Assembly: GCF_003086695.1 (NCBI RefSeq)
Contig: NZ_CP025999.1
Span: 422,820 to 486,819 of the forward strand
Length of the DNA stretch: 64,000 nt
Reading direction: 5' to 3'
Source: Stenotrophomonas sp. SAU14A_NAIMI4_8
GTDB taxonomy: Bacteria; Pseudomonadota; Gammaproteobacteria; Xanthomonadales; Xanthomonadaceae
Shown: positions 30,385 through 38,484 of the stretch, in pieces
How the letters are laid out: each line of letters starts with the position of its first letter
Numbering within the stretch: the stretch's first letter is position 1
Notes under the pieces: generated by a model
Database searches by the model: none
The model's input: the letters and a program-made list of their open reading frames with translations, nothing else
Told to the model about the DNA's origin: nothing
Translations under genes and position numbers: made by a program

Positions 30385-30828
30385 TCAGGACAGCTGCTGC
30401 TTGACCAGCTTGGACACCAGGCCCATGTCGGCCTGGCCAGCCAGCTTCGGCTTCAGCGCGCCCATCAGCTTGCCGATGTCGGCCGGGGTGCTGGCGCCGG
30501 TTTCGGTCATGGCGGCCTGGATGGCGGCCACGATCTCGGCTTCGCCCATCTTGGCCGGCAGGTAGGCTTCGATCACCACGATCTCGGCGCGCTCGATCTC
30601 GGCCAGGTCTTCACGGTTGGCCGCTTCGTACTGGCTGACCGAGTCCTTGCGCTGCTTGACCATCTTGTCCAGCACGGCGATCACGGCGGTGTCATCCAGC
30701 TCGATGCGCTCGTCCACTTCCTTCTGCTTGATGGCGGCGTTGATCAGGCGGATCACGCCCAGCTTGTGCTTCTCGCCGCCCTTCATGGCGGCCTTCATGT
30801 CTTCGGTGAGCTGCTGCTTCATGCTCAT
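30385..30828 (-). CDS. yqeY: GatB/YqeY domain protein
   Basis: Soluble helical protein of 147 aa, start MSMKQQLTEDMKAAMKGGEK. It resembles the tRNA-binding tail of the GatB amidotransferase subunit, including EAYLPAKMGEAEI and GKLMGALKPKLAGQADM. YqeY is commonly encoded next to rpsU and dnaG, as here. Its role is not established; a link to tRNA or translation is inferred from the domain. A terminator separates it from rpsU, so it may need its own promoter. Confidence 0.93.
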   Translation of the reverse strand: MSMKQQLTEDMKAAMKGGEKHKLGVIRLINAAIKQKEVDERIELDDTAVIAVLDKMVKQRKDSVSQYEAANREDLAEIERAEIVVIEAYLPAKMGEAEIVAAIQAAMTETGASTPADIGKLMGALKPKLAGQADMGLVSKLVKQQLS

Positions 30829-30881
30829 GAGGAACCTCGTGGTGGTGGTGGGGCGGGGCGGATGCCCGGGCCCGGAAACGC

Positions 30882-30912
30882 AAAAAGCCGGCAACGCTCG
30901 CGCGTGCCGGCT
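30882..30912 (-). terminator. Terminator of rpsU
   Basis: On the minus strand the stem AGCCGGCA / TGCCGGCT with an 11-nt loop is followed by TTTTTG. It lies about 50 bp beyond the rpsU stop codon and before yqeY, so rpsU can be expressed far above the downstream genes. Confidence 0.85.
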
Positions 30913-30961
30913 TCGACTCCACTGCGGAAGGACGAGCCCGCCGCAATGAAGATGCGTCCGA

Positions 30962-31177
30962 TCAGTACAGGCGCTGACGCTTGGTGACGTCGCGCGACGA
31001 GCGGCGCAGCTGACGCTTCACAGCAGCGGCGGCCTTGCGCTTGCGCTCCTGGGTCGGCTTTTCGTAGAACTCGCGCTTGCGGGTTTCGGCCAGCACACCG
31101 GCCTTTTCGCAAGTGCGCTTGAAGCGGCGAAGAGCAAACTCGAAGGGCTCGTTCTCGCGGACTTTGACGCTGGGCAT
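30962..31177 (-). CDS. rpsU: 30S ribosomal protein S21
   Basis: Small basic ribosomal protein of 71 aa: [19 protein letters not shown] start, [12 protein letters not shown] centre and a basic C terminus ending RQRLY. The start is preceded by GGAGATTCC. It has a strong upstream promoter and a terminator. It is the first gene of the rpsU-yqeY-dnaG arrangement, divergent from tsaD, as in many gammaproteobacteria. Confidence 0.98.
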
Positions 31178-31225
31178 GGAATCTCCGGGACACAGTAGAA
31201 CCGGGTCACGCCCGGCGAGCCGCAC

Positions 31226-31253
31226 ATTATAGCGGCGAAAAGACAAACTGCAA
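31226..31253 (-). promoter_or_regulatory. Sigma70 promoter of rpsU
   Basis: On the minus strand the -35 TTGCAG and the perfect -10 TATAAT are separated by 16 bp. The start of transcription would be about 40 bp upstream of the rpsU ATG. Confidence 0.75.
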
Positions 31254-31343
31254 GCGGCCAACCCTGAATACGGGCCGGTGGTTCGATTGCAGAGGGTTCT
31301 GCACAGCCCCCGAGGGACCGGCAGGGGCGTCATAATAGCAGGC

Positions 31344-32369
31344 ATGCGAGTCCTTGGCATCGAATCTTCCTGTGATGAGACCGGCGTGGCGGTGTATGAC
31401 ACCGACCTGGCCGGCAGCGCGGCCCTGCGCGCCCATGCGGTCTACAGCCAGATCGCCCTGCACGCCGAATACGGTGGTGTGGTGCCCGAGCTGGCCAGCC
31501 GTGACCACGTGCGCAAGCTGCTGCCGTTGATCCGCCAGACCCTGGGCGAGGCCGGGCTGGGCGTGGACGACATTGACGGGGTGGCCTACACGGCCGGCCC
31601 CGGCCTGGTCGGCGCCCTGCTGGTGGGGGCGGGCGTGGCCCGTTCGCTGGCCTGGGCGCTGGAGGTGCCGGCGGTGGGCGTACACCATATGGAAGGCCAC
31701 CTGCTGGCGCCGTTGATGGAAGACGACCCGCCGCAGGCCCCGTTCGTGGCCCTGCTGGTGTCCGGCGGCCATACCCAGCTGGTGGCGGTGGATGCGATCG
31801 GCCAGTACCGCCTGCTGGGCGAAACCCTGGACGACGCGGCCGGCGAGGCCTTCGACAAGACCGCCAAGATGATGGGCCTGCCGTACCCGGGTGGCCCGCA
31901 GCTGGCCAGGCTGGCCGAGCAGGGCACGCCCGGCGTGTACCGCTTCGCGCGGCCGATGACCGACCGGCCGGGTCTGGATTTCAGCTTTTCCGGCCTGAAG
32001 ACCCAGGTACTGATGGCCTGGCGCGACAGCGACCAGAGCGAGCAGACCCGCGCCGACATTGCCCGTGGCTTCGAAGATGCGGTGGTGGAAACGCTGAGCA
32101 TCAAGTGCGAGCGCGCGCTGGAAGCGGCCGGTACCAACGTGATCGTGGTGGCCGGCGGCGTGGGTGCCAACAAGCGCCTGCGCGCGCGCCTGCAGCAGAT
32201 GGCCGAACGCCTGGGCGGCCGTGCCTGCTTCCCGCGCCCGGCGCTGTGCACCGACAACGGCGCGATGATCGCCTTCGCCGGCGCGCTGCGGCTGCAGGCC
32301 GGGCAGCACAACCCGCCGAAGGTCGAGGTGACCCCGCGCTGGGACATGGCGACCCTGCCGGCGGTGTGA
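31344..32369 (+). CDS. tsaD: tRNA N6-adenosine threonylcarbamoyltransferase TsaD
   Basis: Universal enzyme of 341 aa that transfers the threonylcarbamoyl group to A37 of ANN-decoding tRNAs. It has the ASKHA-type fold. Visible motifs are [10 protein letters not shown], the metal-binding HHMEGH (about residue 112), LVSGGHTQL and [13 protein letters not shown]. The ATG lies just after a -10-like CATAAT (31331), so the mRNA may have a very short or no leader. It diverges from rpsU. Confidence 0.97.
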
Positions 32370-32403
32370 ACGACGATTTCCCGGCGGCGTAAACCACGCG
32401 CGC

Positions 32404-32431
32404 CGGTAGCGCCGGGCCATGCCCGGCGGGC
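32404..32431. repeat. Single SMAG-type REP
   Basis: CGGTAGCGCCGGGCC-AT-GCCCGGCGGGC hairpin between tsaD and the convergent Abi-like gene. Confidence 0.85.
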
Positions 32432-32434
32432 ACC

Positions 32435-33088
32435 TTACGGGCGGGCACCCAACGGCGATGCCGCCAATACCGTCGTCGCCCGCTCATGGCGCTGTAACCA
32501 GCCCAGGGTATGCGGACAGCGCGCATGGATCAGTCGCCCGATCGCGGCCAGGTCGGCACCGATGTCGCGCTCCAGGATGGGTTCGTGGTGAGCGATGCGG
32601 TTGCGCAGGTGGCGGATGCGGTCGAGGTCGGCATGGATGGACCGACGCAGGACGGACAGCGGCGCCGACGGTGCGTGTGGCAGCACCAGGCTCATGGTCC
32701 CGGCCCAGATCGAATGCTCGAACCGTCGAGCGAACAATTGCTGCCAGAAGCCGAATCGCAGCTTGGCGATGACCTCCGGTACATCCCTGGGAGCTCCGGC
32801 GCTGCCGCAGGCATCGCGTAGCGATGCAAGCGCGCCTTCGGCAGGAAGGCTGCGCAGCAGCGCTGGATGCCAAGGCCAGCATCGACCATAGCGATGCGCC
32901 AGCGCCGTAGCGGCTGCATTGCGGATCACGACCTCGCAGATGTGCAGCGGTGGCAGGAGAGCAGCACACATCTGCATGTTCCAGGCATAGAGCGTGGCTG
33001 GTTCGGCTACGCAACGCGAAGCGATGCGTTCGTAGGTCGACCATCTCTGCCGGGATAGCGCTGCCTGCAGGATCCTGCTTTCCTTCAT
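32435..33088 (-). CDS. Abi-like HEPN domain protein
   Basis: Protein of 217 aa, start MKESRIL after GGGAGTGAGTTG. Two segments match Abi_2/AbiD-like proteins: the N-terminal helix region CEVVIRNAAATAL (about 51-63) and the C-terminal HEPN motif RNRIAHHEP (Arg162 to His167-168). The Rx4H-type motif is the catalytic signature of HEPN RNases. Related proteins abort phage infection or act as toxins, so a defence role is plausible but not proven here. It stands alone between tsaD and folB, with no obvious antitoxin, next to the sRNA-like array. Confidence 0.75.
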   Translation of the reverse strand: MKESRILQAALSRQRWSTYERIASRCVAEPATLYAWNMQMCAALLPPLHICEVVIRNAAATALAHRYGRCWPWHPALLRSLPAEGALASLRDACGSAGAPRDVPEVIAKLRFGFWQQLFARRFEHSIWAGTMSLVLPHAPSAPLSVLRRSIHADLDRIRHLRNRIAHHEPILERDIGADLAAIGRLIHARCPHTLGWLQRHERATTVLAASPLGARP

Positions 33089-33229
33089 CAACTCACTCCC
33101 AGGGAACGTGGTTTCACATTGACCTTGGGAACGAGGCAGGAACATCAGAAAACGGCATCAGGATCGTCAGTGTTTTTTGTGGATCGGCTCGGTTTTTCAC
33201 CCTGTCGTCTGCCGTGTCGCATTTGCCAA

Positions 33230-33258
33230 TTGACTGGGCTGGGTGGCACTCCTAACCT
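33230..33258 (+). promoter_or_regulatory. Predicted promoter of first sRNA-like unit
   Basis: TTGACT and TAACCT are separated by 17 bp. The predicted start near 33265 coincides with the left edge of the repeated unit. The two downstream units have weaker -10-like boxes at similar places. Confidence 0.5.
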
Positions 33259-33264
33259 TGCGGC

Positions 33265-33355
33265 GTGTGCTCCGGGACTCGCGGCTGGATTCCAGCTTCC
33301 CCTGGGGACGTTGAGAGGTACCAAAGGGCCCCGCTAGCAGGGCCCTTTGTCTTTT
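33265..33355 (+). ncRNA. Candidate small RNA, unit 1 of 3
   Basis: A unit of about 90 nt: a short stem GCTGG-ATT-CCAGC, a C-rich segment TTCCCCTGGGGAC, a linker GTTGAGAGGTACC, and a terminator CAAAGGGCCC / GGGCCCTTTG followed by TCTTTT. It contains no convincing ORF. It is similar in order and sequence to units 2 and 3. Conserved structure and the terminator suggest an independently transcribed regulatory RNA. Confidence 0.6.
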
Positions 33356-33419
33356 GAGGCACCGGCATCGTCGTAATCGCCTCTTGATCAGCAGGCCTGA
33401 CGTGCTTCAATTTCGAATG

Positions 33420-33516
33420 CTGCGCCACCGGGATCCGCGGCTGTTCAACAGCTCCCCCCGGGGACAAACGGTAGTACCAAAGGGCCCTGCTAGCGGGGCC
33501 CTTTGCTTTTTCCGGC
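33420..33516 (+). ncRNA. Candidate small RNA, unit 2 of 3
   Basis: Same layout as unit 1, but the first stem reads GCTGT-TCA-ACAGC. The G-C pair of unit 1 is replaced by T-A, a compensating change that keeps the stem. The C-rich segment is TCCCCCCGGGGAC. The terminator stem is followed by GCTTTTTCC. Confidence 0.6.
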
Positions 33517-33576
33517 ATCAGCAATGCCGCAATCGCCTCTCGCAACGAGCAGGGCCGATGCGATACCTTCGTGAGC

Positions 33577-33667
33577 GTGTGCTTCGGGACTCGCGGCTGG
33601 TTTCCAGCTCCCCCCGAGGACGTTGAGAGGTACCAAAGGGCCCCGCTAGCAGGGCCCTTTGTTTTTT
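33577..33667 (+). ncRNA. Candidate small RNA, unit 3 of 3
   Basis: Nearest to unit 1: stem GCTGG-TTT-CCAGC, C-rich TCCCCCCGAGGAC, GTTGAGAGGTACC and terminator followed by GTTTTTT. It ends about 85 bp before folB, so transcription from the array should stop before that gene. Confidence 0.6.
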
Positions 33668-33753
33668 CCGCCGCATCCACCGCCACCCCCCGTTCCGGGC
33701 AGGCTCACCGCCGTGCCGGTACCATGGCCGTCTGTATTCGGCTGGTAACCGCA

Positions 33754-34107
33754 ATGGACAAGGTTTTCATCGAAGGGCTGACCATCGACGCCCTGATCGG
33801 TATCTACGACTGGGAACGGCGCATCCGCCAGGACCTGGTGTTCGATCTGGAGATGGGCTTTGACAACCGTCGCCCGGCTGCCAGCGATGACATCGCCCAT
33901 ACCCTGAACTACAAGGCGGTGAGCAAGCGCCTGGAACAGTTCGTGCGCGAATCGGAGTTCGGTCTGGTGGAAACCCTGGCCGAGCGCTGCGCGCAGATCG
34001 TGCTGGACGAGTTCGAGGTGAAGTGGCTGCGGCTGAAACTGAGCAAGCCCGGTGCGGTGCGCGGCGCGCGCGCGGTGGGTGTGATCATCGAGCGTTCGCG
34101 CGACTGA
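33754..34107 (+). CDS. folB: Dihydroneopterin aldolase
   Basis: Enzyme of 117 aa that splits dihydroneopterin to 6-hydroxymethyl-dihydropterin in folate synthesis. Motifs are DKVFIEGLTIDALIGIYDWE, LNYKAVSKRLEQF and VETLAERCAQ with the active-site Glu, and LKLSKPGAVRGARAVGV with the catalytic Lys. Start MDKVFIE is the family start. tsaD and folB are usually close neighbours; here the Abi-like gene and sRNA-like array are inserted between them. Confidence 0.96.
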   Translation: MDKVFIEGLTIDALIGIYDWERRIRQDLVFDLEMGFDNRRPAASDDIAHTLNYKAVSKRLEQFVRESEFGLVETLAERCAQIVLDEFEVKWLRLKLSKPGAVRGARAVGVIIERSRD

Positions 34108-34171
34108 CGGACGCGGGTTTTTCCGCCGGCCACGCGCCGGCCTGCATGACACAACAACAAGGAGACAACGG

Positions 34172-35443
34172 ATGGTGGACGCGGTGGTGGCGGTACAGTG
34201 GCTGGACCAGCTGCAGAACACACTGGAACCCTATCCCGGCGCCTACCTGGCGTTGATGATTTCGGCGCTGCTGGTCGCCGCCGGCCTGGCCAACTGGGTG
34301 ACCAAGCGCATCCTGCTGCGCGGCCTGCGGCGGCTGATCAGCCGCCTGCCCGGCGCCGATACCGGCCGAGGCAGCCACCTGATGCGGGTCATCGCGCGCC
34401 TGTCCAACGTGGTGCCCAGCCAGGTGATCGCCTCGGGCGTGGCCCTGATTCCCGATCTGCCGCCGCGCCTGGTCAGCGGCGTAGTGGCGCTGTGTACCGC
34501 CTGGGCGGTGCTGACCCTGGCGCTGGCGGTGTCGCACGCGCTGGACGCGGCCAACGACCTGTACGAGCGCAAGCCCGATGCCCGCAACAAGCCGATCAAG
34601 GGCTACCTGCAGGTGGTCAAGATCGTGGTGTTCGTGGCCGCCGGCCTGTCGATCCTGGCCACCCTGCTGGGGGTGAAGCTGGGGCCGCTGGTGACCGGCC
34701 TGGGGGCGGCCACCGCGGTGCTGATGCTGATCTTCCAGGACACCATCCTGTCGCTGGTGGCCAGCGTGCAGATCAGTGGCGACGGCCGCGTGCGCATTGG
34801 CGACTGGATCGAAATGCCCAGCCAGAACGCCGATGGCGACGTGATCGACATCGCCCTGCACACCATCACCGTGCAGAACTTCGACAAGACCATCACCACC
34901 ATTCCGACCAAGAAGTTGGTGACCGAATCGTTCAAGAACTGGCGTGGCATGCAGGAAGCCGGTGGCCGCCGGATCAAGCGCGCGCTGTACCTGGACCAGC
35001 ACAGCGTCGGCTTCCTGGATGACGGCGATCTGCAGTTCCTGGGCCAGTTCGCCCTGCTGGGCGACTACCTGCAGCAGAAGGAACAGGAGCTGGGGCAGTG
35101 GAACGGGCGCCTGCGCGAGCAGGGCGTGGCCGATGTGAACAGCCGCCGGGTGACCAACCTGGGCACCTTCCGGGTGTACGTGGAGCGCTACCTGCGCAAC
35201 CACCCCGGCATCCACCAGGACATGACCCTGCTGGTGCGCCAGCTGCAGCCGACCACCGAAGGCCTGCCACTGGAGCTGTACTGCTTCACCCGCAGCACCG
35301 CCTGGGCGGAGTACGAGGCGGTGCAGTCGGACATTTTCGACCACCTGCTGGCCATCCTGCCGGCCTTCGGGCTGCGGGTGTTCCAGGCCTCCAGCGATGC
35401 CATGTTGATGGCCGGGCAGCGCCAGCAGGCCGGCTCGGAGTAA
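34172..35443 (+). CDS. MscS-type mechanosensitive channel (YbdG-like)
   Basis: Membrane protein of 423 aa with four or five N-terminal helices. A pore-lining helix and beta domain follow: LGPLVTGLGAATAVLMLIFQDTILSLVASVQI, then GDWIEMPSQNADGDVIDIALHTITVQNFD. The long C-terminal soluble region is typical of the YbdG/MscM group. It opens under membrane tension in osmotic downshift. The strong ribosome site AAGGAGACAACG precedes ATG. It follows folB by 64 bp. Confidence 0.94.
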   Translation: MVDAVVAVQWLDQLQNTLEPYPGAYLALMISALLVAAGLANWVTKRILLRGLRRLISRLPGADTGRGSHLMRVIARLSNVVPSQVIASGVALIPDLPPRLVSGVVALCTAWAVLTLALAVSHALDAANDLYERKPDARNKPIKGYLQVVKIVVFVAAGLSILATLLGVKLGPLVTGLGAATAVLMLIFQDTILSLVASVQISGDGRVRIGDWIEMPSQNADGDVIDIALHTITVQNFDKTITTIPTKKLVTESFKNWRGMQEAGGRRIKRALYLDQHSVGFLDDGDLQFLGQFALLGDYLQQKEQELGQWNGRLREQGVADVNSRRVTNLGTFRVYVERYLRNHPGIHQDMTLLVRQLQPTTEGLPLELYCFTRSTAWAEYEAVQSDIFDHLLAILPAFGLRVFQASSDAMLMAGQRQQAGSE

Positions 35444-35555
35444 GCTGCACCCTCGCGTCCGCACCCGTATGGAACGCCCAGACTGTGGGCGGGCGCACGA
35501 AACTGAACGTAGAAACCTCTCGCCAAACCGCCCGGGAACGCTAGAATGCCGGGCT

Positions 35556-35569
35556 TGTAAACGTTTTCA
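35556..35569 (+). promoter_or_regulatory. LacI-family-like operator before bglX
   Basis: TGTAAACGTTTTCA, a near-palindrome centred on AAACGTTT, lies 13 bp before the GTG start. The central CG and flanking A/T tracts fit LacI/GalR-type operators that control sugar genes in xanthomonads. No regulator gene lies in the window. Confidence 0.55.
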
Positions 35570-35581
35570 TAAGGACAGCTG

Positions 35582-37756
35582 GTGGCCTCCGATCGCATCG
35601 AATCCCTCATTGCCCAGATGACCGTCGAGGAAAAGGTCGGCCAGCTGGGTGTCTTCGCCGACATGGTGCGTCCGTTCGCGCCGGACGTGAACCCGGAAGC
35701 GAACGTGCGCAACGCCGACCAGGTGCTGCAGCAGGTGCGCGAGGGCAAGGTCGGCTCGCTGTTCAATGGCGTGGGCGCCGAACTGGGCCGCCGCATCCAG
35801 CAGGTGGCCACCGAGGAAAGCCGCCTGGGCATTCCGGTGATCCTGGCCGCCGACGTGATCCACGGCATGCGCACCGTGTTCCCGATCCCGCTGGGCGAAG
35901 CAGCCAGCTTCGAACCGGACCTGGCCGAGCGCACCGCCCGTGCCACTGCAATCGAGGCCACCGCAGCCGGCCTGCACTGGACCTACGCGCCGGCGGTGGA
36001 TATCGCCCGCGACCAGCGCTGGGGCCGCGGTGCCGAAGGCGCCGGTGAGGACGTGGTGCTGGGCTGTGCGTTCGCCGCCGCCCGCGTGCGTGGCTTCCAG
36101 GGCAGCGACCTGCGCGCCGCCGATTCGCTGCTGGCCACGCCCAAGCATTTCGCCGCCTACGGTGCGGTGATGGCCGGCATGGAATACAACATGGTGGACA
36201 TCTCGCCGCAGACCCTGCGCGACGTGCACCTGCCGCCGTTCAAGGCCGCCTTCGATGCCGGCGCGATCACCGTGATGTCCTCGTTCAACGACATCAACGG
36301 CGTGCCGGCCAGTGCCAACGCCGAACTGCTGACCGACATCCTGCGCGGTGAGTGGAAGTTCCCGGGCGTGGTCATTTCCGATTACACCGCCGACATGGAA
36401 CTGGTCGCCCACGGCTATGCCGCCGACGACCGCGATGCCACCGCCAAGGCGTTCACCGCTGGCCTGGACCTGAGCATGCAGAGCGGCTTCTACGCCGAAC
36501 ACCTGCCGGGCCTGGTGGAAAGCGGCGAAGTGCCGATGGCCGTGCTGGACGAAGGCGTGCGCCGCATCCTGTGGCTGAAGGAAACCATCGGCCTGTTCGA
36601 CGACCCGTACCGGTCGCTGGACCCGGCCCGCGAAGCAGACACCTCGCACATCGCCGCCCACGACGCACTGTCGCGCGACGCCGCGCGCCGTTCCATCGTG
36701 CTGCTGAACAACCGCGACAACGTGCTGCCGCTGCAGAAGACCGGGCAGAAGATCGCCCTGATCGGCCCGTTCGTGCAGGACCGCGAGAACATTGAAGGCT
36801 GCTGGACCCTGTTCGGCGACAAGCAGCGCTACGTGGATCTGGAAACCGGCGTGCGCGCGGCCATCGGCGATGCAGCGCTGCTGGAAATCGTGCCGGGCTG
36901 TGAGCTGGAAGCGGCCATCCCGGGCGGCACCGAAGCGGCCGTGGCCGCTGCGCTGCGTGCCGATGTGGTGGTGCTGGCACTGGGCGAACCGCAGCGGTAC
37001 AGCGGTGAAGCGCAGTCGCGCGTGGAAATCACCCTGCCGCCGGCACAGCAGGCGCTGGCCGAGGCCGTGGCGATGACCGGCAAGCCGCTGGTGGTGCTGC
37101 TGCGCAACGGTCGCGCGCTGGCCCTGCAGGGCGCGGTGCGCAATGCGCACGCCGTGGCGGTTACCTGGTACCTGGGCACGCAGACCGGCCATGCCGTGGC
37201 CGATGTGCTGTTCGGCGATTACAGCCCGTCCGGCCGCCTGCCGGTCAGCTTCCCGCAGGTGTCCGGACAGCAGCCGTACTTCTACAACCACCCGCGCACC
37301 GGCCGCCCGGAACTGCCGACCATGTCGGAATTCAAGGCGCGCTGGCGCGAGATTCCGAACGAGCCGCTGTACCCGTTCGGCCACGGCATCGGCTACGCCA
37401 CTTTCGCCTACGGCGTGCCGCAGCTCAGCGCCGCGCAGCTGGGCTGGGATGACACCCTGACCGTGACCACCACCCTGACCAACACCGGCCGCGTGGCCGG
37501 CGAAGAAGTGGCGCAGCTGTACATCCACGATCGCGTGGCCAGCCGCGTGCGCCCGGTGCGTGAACTGAAGGACTTCCGCAAGGTGGCCCTGCAGCCGGGT
37601 GAATCGACCGAGGTGGTGTTCACCCTGACCCGCGAGCAGCTGGCGTTCACTGGCCGCGACGGCGTGCTGCGTGCCGAGCCGGGCCAGTTCGACGTGTGGG
37701 TGTGTGCCTCGTCGGCGGCCGGTGAAGCGGTGCAGTTCGAGCTGTTGAAGGGCTGA
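35582..37756 (+). CDS. bglX: Glycoside hydrolase family 3 beta-glucosidase
   Basis: Enzyme of 724 aa with the GH3 layout: an N-terminal barrel containing LLATPKHFAAYG (substrate-binding Lys-His) and the nucleophile Asp in VVISDYTADMEL (about residue 265). A second alpha/beta domain (SIVLLNNRDNVLPL) and a C-terminal fibronectin-III-like domain follow. GTG start after AAGGACAGCTG. E. coli BglX is periplasmic, but no signal peptide is visible here, so this enzyme appears cytoplasmic or uses an unrecognised export route. It probably hydrolyses beta-linked gluco-oligosaccharides. Confidence 0.93.
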   Translation: MASDRIESLIAQMTVEEKVGQLGVFADMVRPFAPDVNPEANVRNADQVLQQVREGKVGSLFNGVGAELGRRIQQVATEESRLGIPVILAADVIHGMRTVFPIPLGEAASFEPDLAERTARATAIEATAAGLHWTYAPAVDIARDQRWGRGAEGAGEDVVLGCAFAAARVRGFQGSDLRAADSLLATPKHFAAYGAVMAGMEYNMVDISPQTLRDVHLPPFKAAFDAGAITVMSSFNDINGVPASANAELLTDILRGEWKFPGVVISDYTADMELVAHGYAADDRDATAKAFTAGLDLSMQSGFYAEHLPGLVESGEVPMAVLDEGVRRILWLKETIGLFDDPYRSLDPAREADTSHIAAHDALSRDAARRSIVLLNNRDNVLPLQKTGQKIALIGPFVQDRENIEGCWTLFGDKQRYVDLETGVRAAIGDAALLEIVPGCELEAAIPGGTEAAVAAALRADVVVLALGEPQRYSGEAQSRVEITLPPAQQALAEAVAMTGKPLVVLLRNGRALALQGAVRNAHAVAVTWYLGTQTGHAVADVLFGDYSPSGRLPVSFPQVSGQQPYFYNHPRTGRPELPTMSEFKARWREIPNEPLYPFGHGIGYATFAYGVPQLSAAQLGWDDTLTVTTTLTNTGRVAGEEVAQLYIHDRVASRVRPVRELKDFRKVALQPGESTEVVFTLTREQLAFTGRDGVLRAEPGQFDVWVCASSAAGEAVQFELLKG

Positions 37757-37768
37757 TTGCGCCCTGAT

Positions 37769-37872
37769 CCACGCATGGCGTGGATCTACGGCAAGCGGTA
37801 GCGCCGGGCCATGCCCGGCGTTGCCTTGCTCACGATGCACGAACACGCCGGGCGTGGCCCGGCGCTACCATC
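37769..37872. repeat. SMAG-type REP cluster
   Basis: ATCCACGCATGGCGTGGATCTAC, then GGTAGCGCCGGGCC-AT-GCCCGGCG, then an inverted GCCGGGCGTGGCCCGGCGCTACC. Three hairpins lie between bglX and the lipoprotein gene. Confidence 0.88.
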
Positions 37873-37899
37873 GGGCTTTCGATCCGATGGAGTCCGCGC

Positions 37900-38427
37900 A
37901 TGCGCAAGATTGCTTTCCTGATGCCGGCCCTGCTGCTGGCGGCCTGTTCGCAGCCGCCCGCGCCGGCCGAACCGGCGGCCGACGCACCGCCGCCGATGGA
38001 CGCCGCGGCCGCGCCCACGCCTGCCGTTGAACCCGCCGCCCCCGCGGTCGCGCCGGCTGAAACCAGCGCCGACGACGCGCGTGCCCGCATCGACAGCGTG
38101 CTGGGCGACGCCGCGCAATACGAAAAGGTGTTCAACGCGTTCAAGACCGCCGTGGTCGGTGGCGACCGTGCGGCCGTGGTGGAGGAAGTGCGCTTCCCGC
38201 TGAATATCGCCGGCGGCAGGAAGATCACCGGCCCGGGTGAGTTCCAGCGCAACTACGAAACCATCATTACCCCGGCGGTGGTCAAGGCCGTGTCCGAACA
38301 GGATTTCGGCAAGGTCTTCGTGAACCAGCAGGGCGTGATGATCGGCGATGGCCAGGTCTGGTTGAACGGCACGTGCCTGGATGCGGCGTGCACGCGCAGC
38401 GAAGTGAAGGTCATCACCATCCAGTAA
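37900..38427 (+). CDS. Hypothetical lipoprotein
   Basis: Protein of 175 aa with a lipoprotein signal (MRKIAFLMPALLLAAC, Cys16) followed by a Pro/Ala-rich linker of about 40 residues. A small soluble domain follows (from about residue 62), with LGDAAQYEKVFNAFKTAV and GGRKITGPGEFQRNYETI. The domain resembles small NTF2-like or nuclear-transport-type folds, but I do not recognise a family with certainty. It is flanked by a REP cluster upstream and a terminator downstream, so it is monocistronic. Confidence 0.82.
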   Translation: MRKIAFLMPALLLAACSQPPAPAEPAADAPPPMDAAAAPTPAVEPAAPAVAPAETSADDARARIDSVLGDAAQYEKVFNAFKTAVVGGDRAAVVEEVRFPLNIAGGRKITGPGEFQRNYETIITPAVVKAVSEQDFGKVFVNQQGVMIGDGQVWLNGTCLDAACTRSEVKVITIQ

Positions 38428-38436
38428 GTGAAAAGC

Positions 38437-38464
38437 GGAACGGCCCCGCATGCGGGGCCGTTCC
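38437..38464. terminator. Bidirectional hairpin between convergent genes
   Basis: Perfect stem GGAACGGCCCCGC / GCGGGGCCGTTCC with loop AT. The flanking T tracts are short, so it may also act as a transcription barrier or 3' stabiliser. Confidence 0.65.
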
Positions 38465-38484
38465 AGCTGCGCATCGCCAGGTGA

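Noticed and set aside
31331..31346. CATAAT as a -10 box giving a leaderless tsaD mRNA
   Set aside because: A matching -35 at the right distance is absent (the only TTGCAG is about 38 bp away), so the case is too weak to list as a feature.
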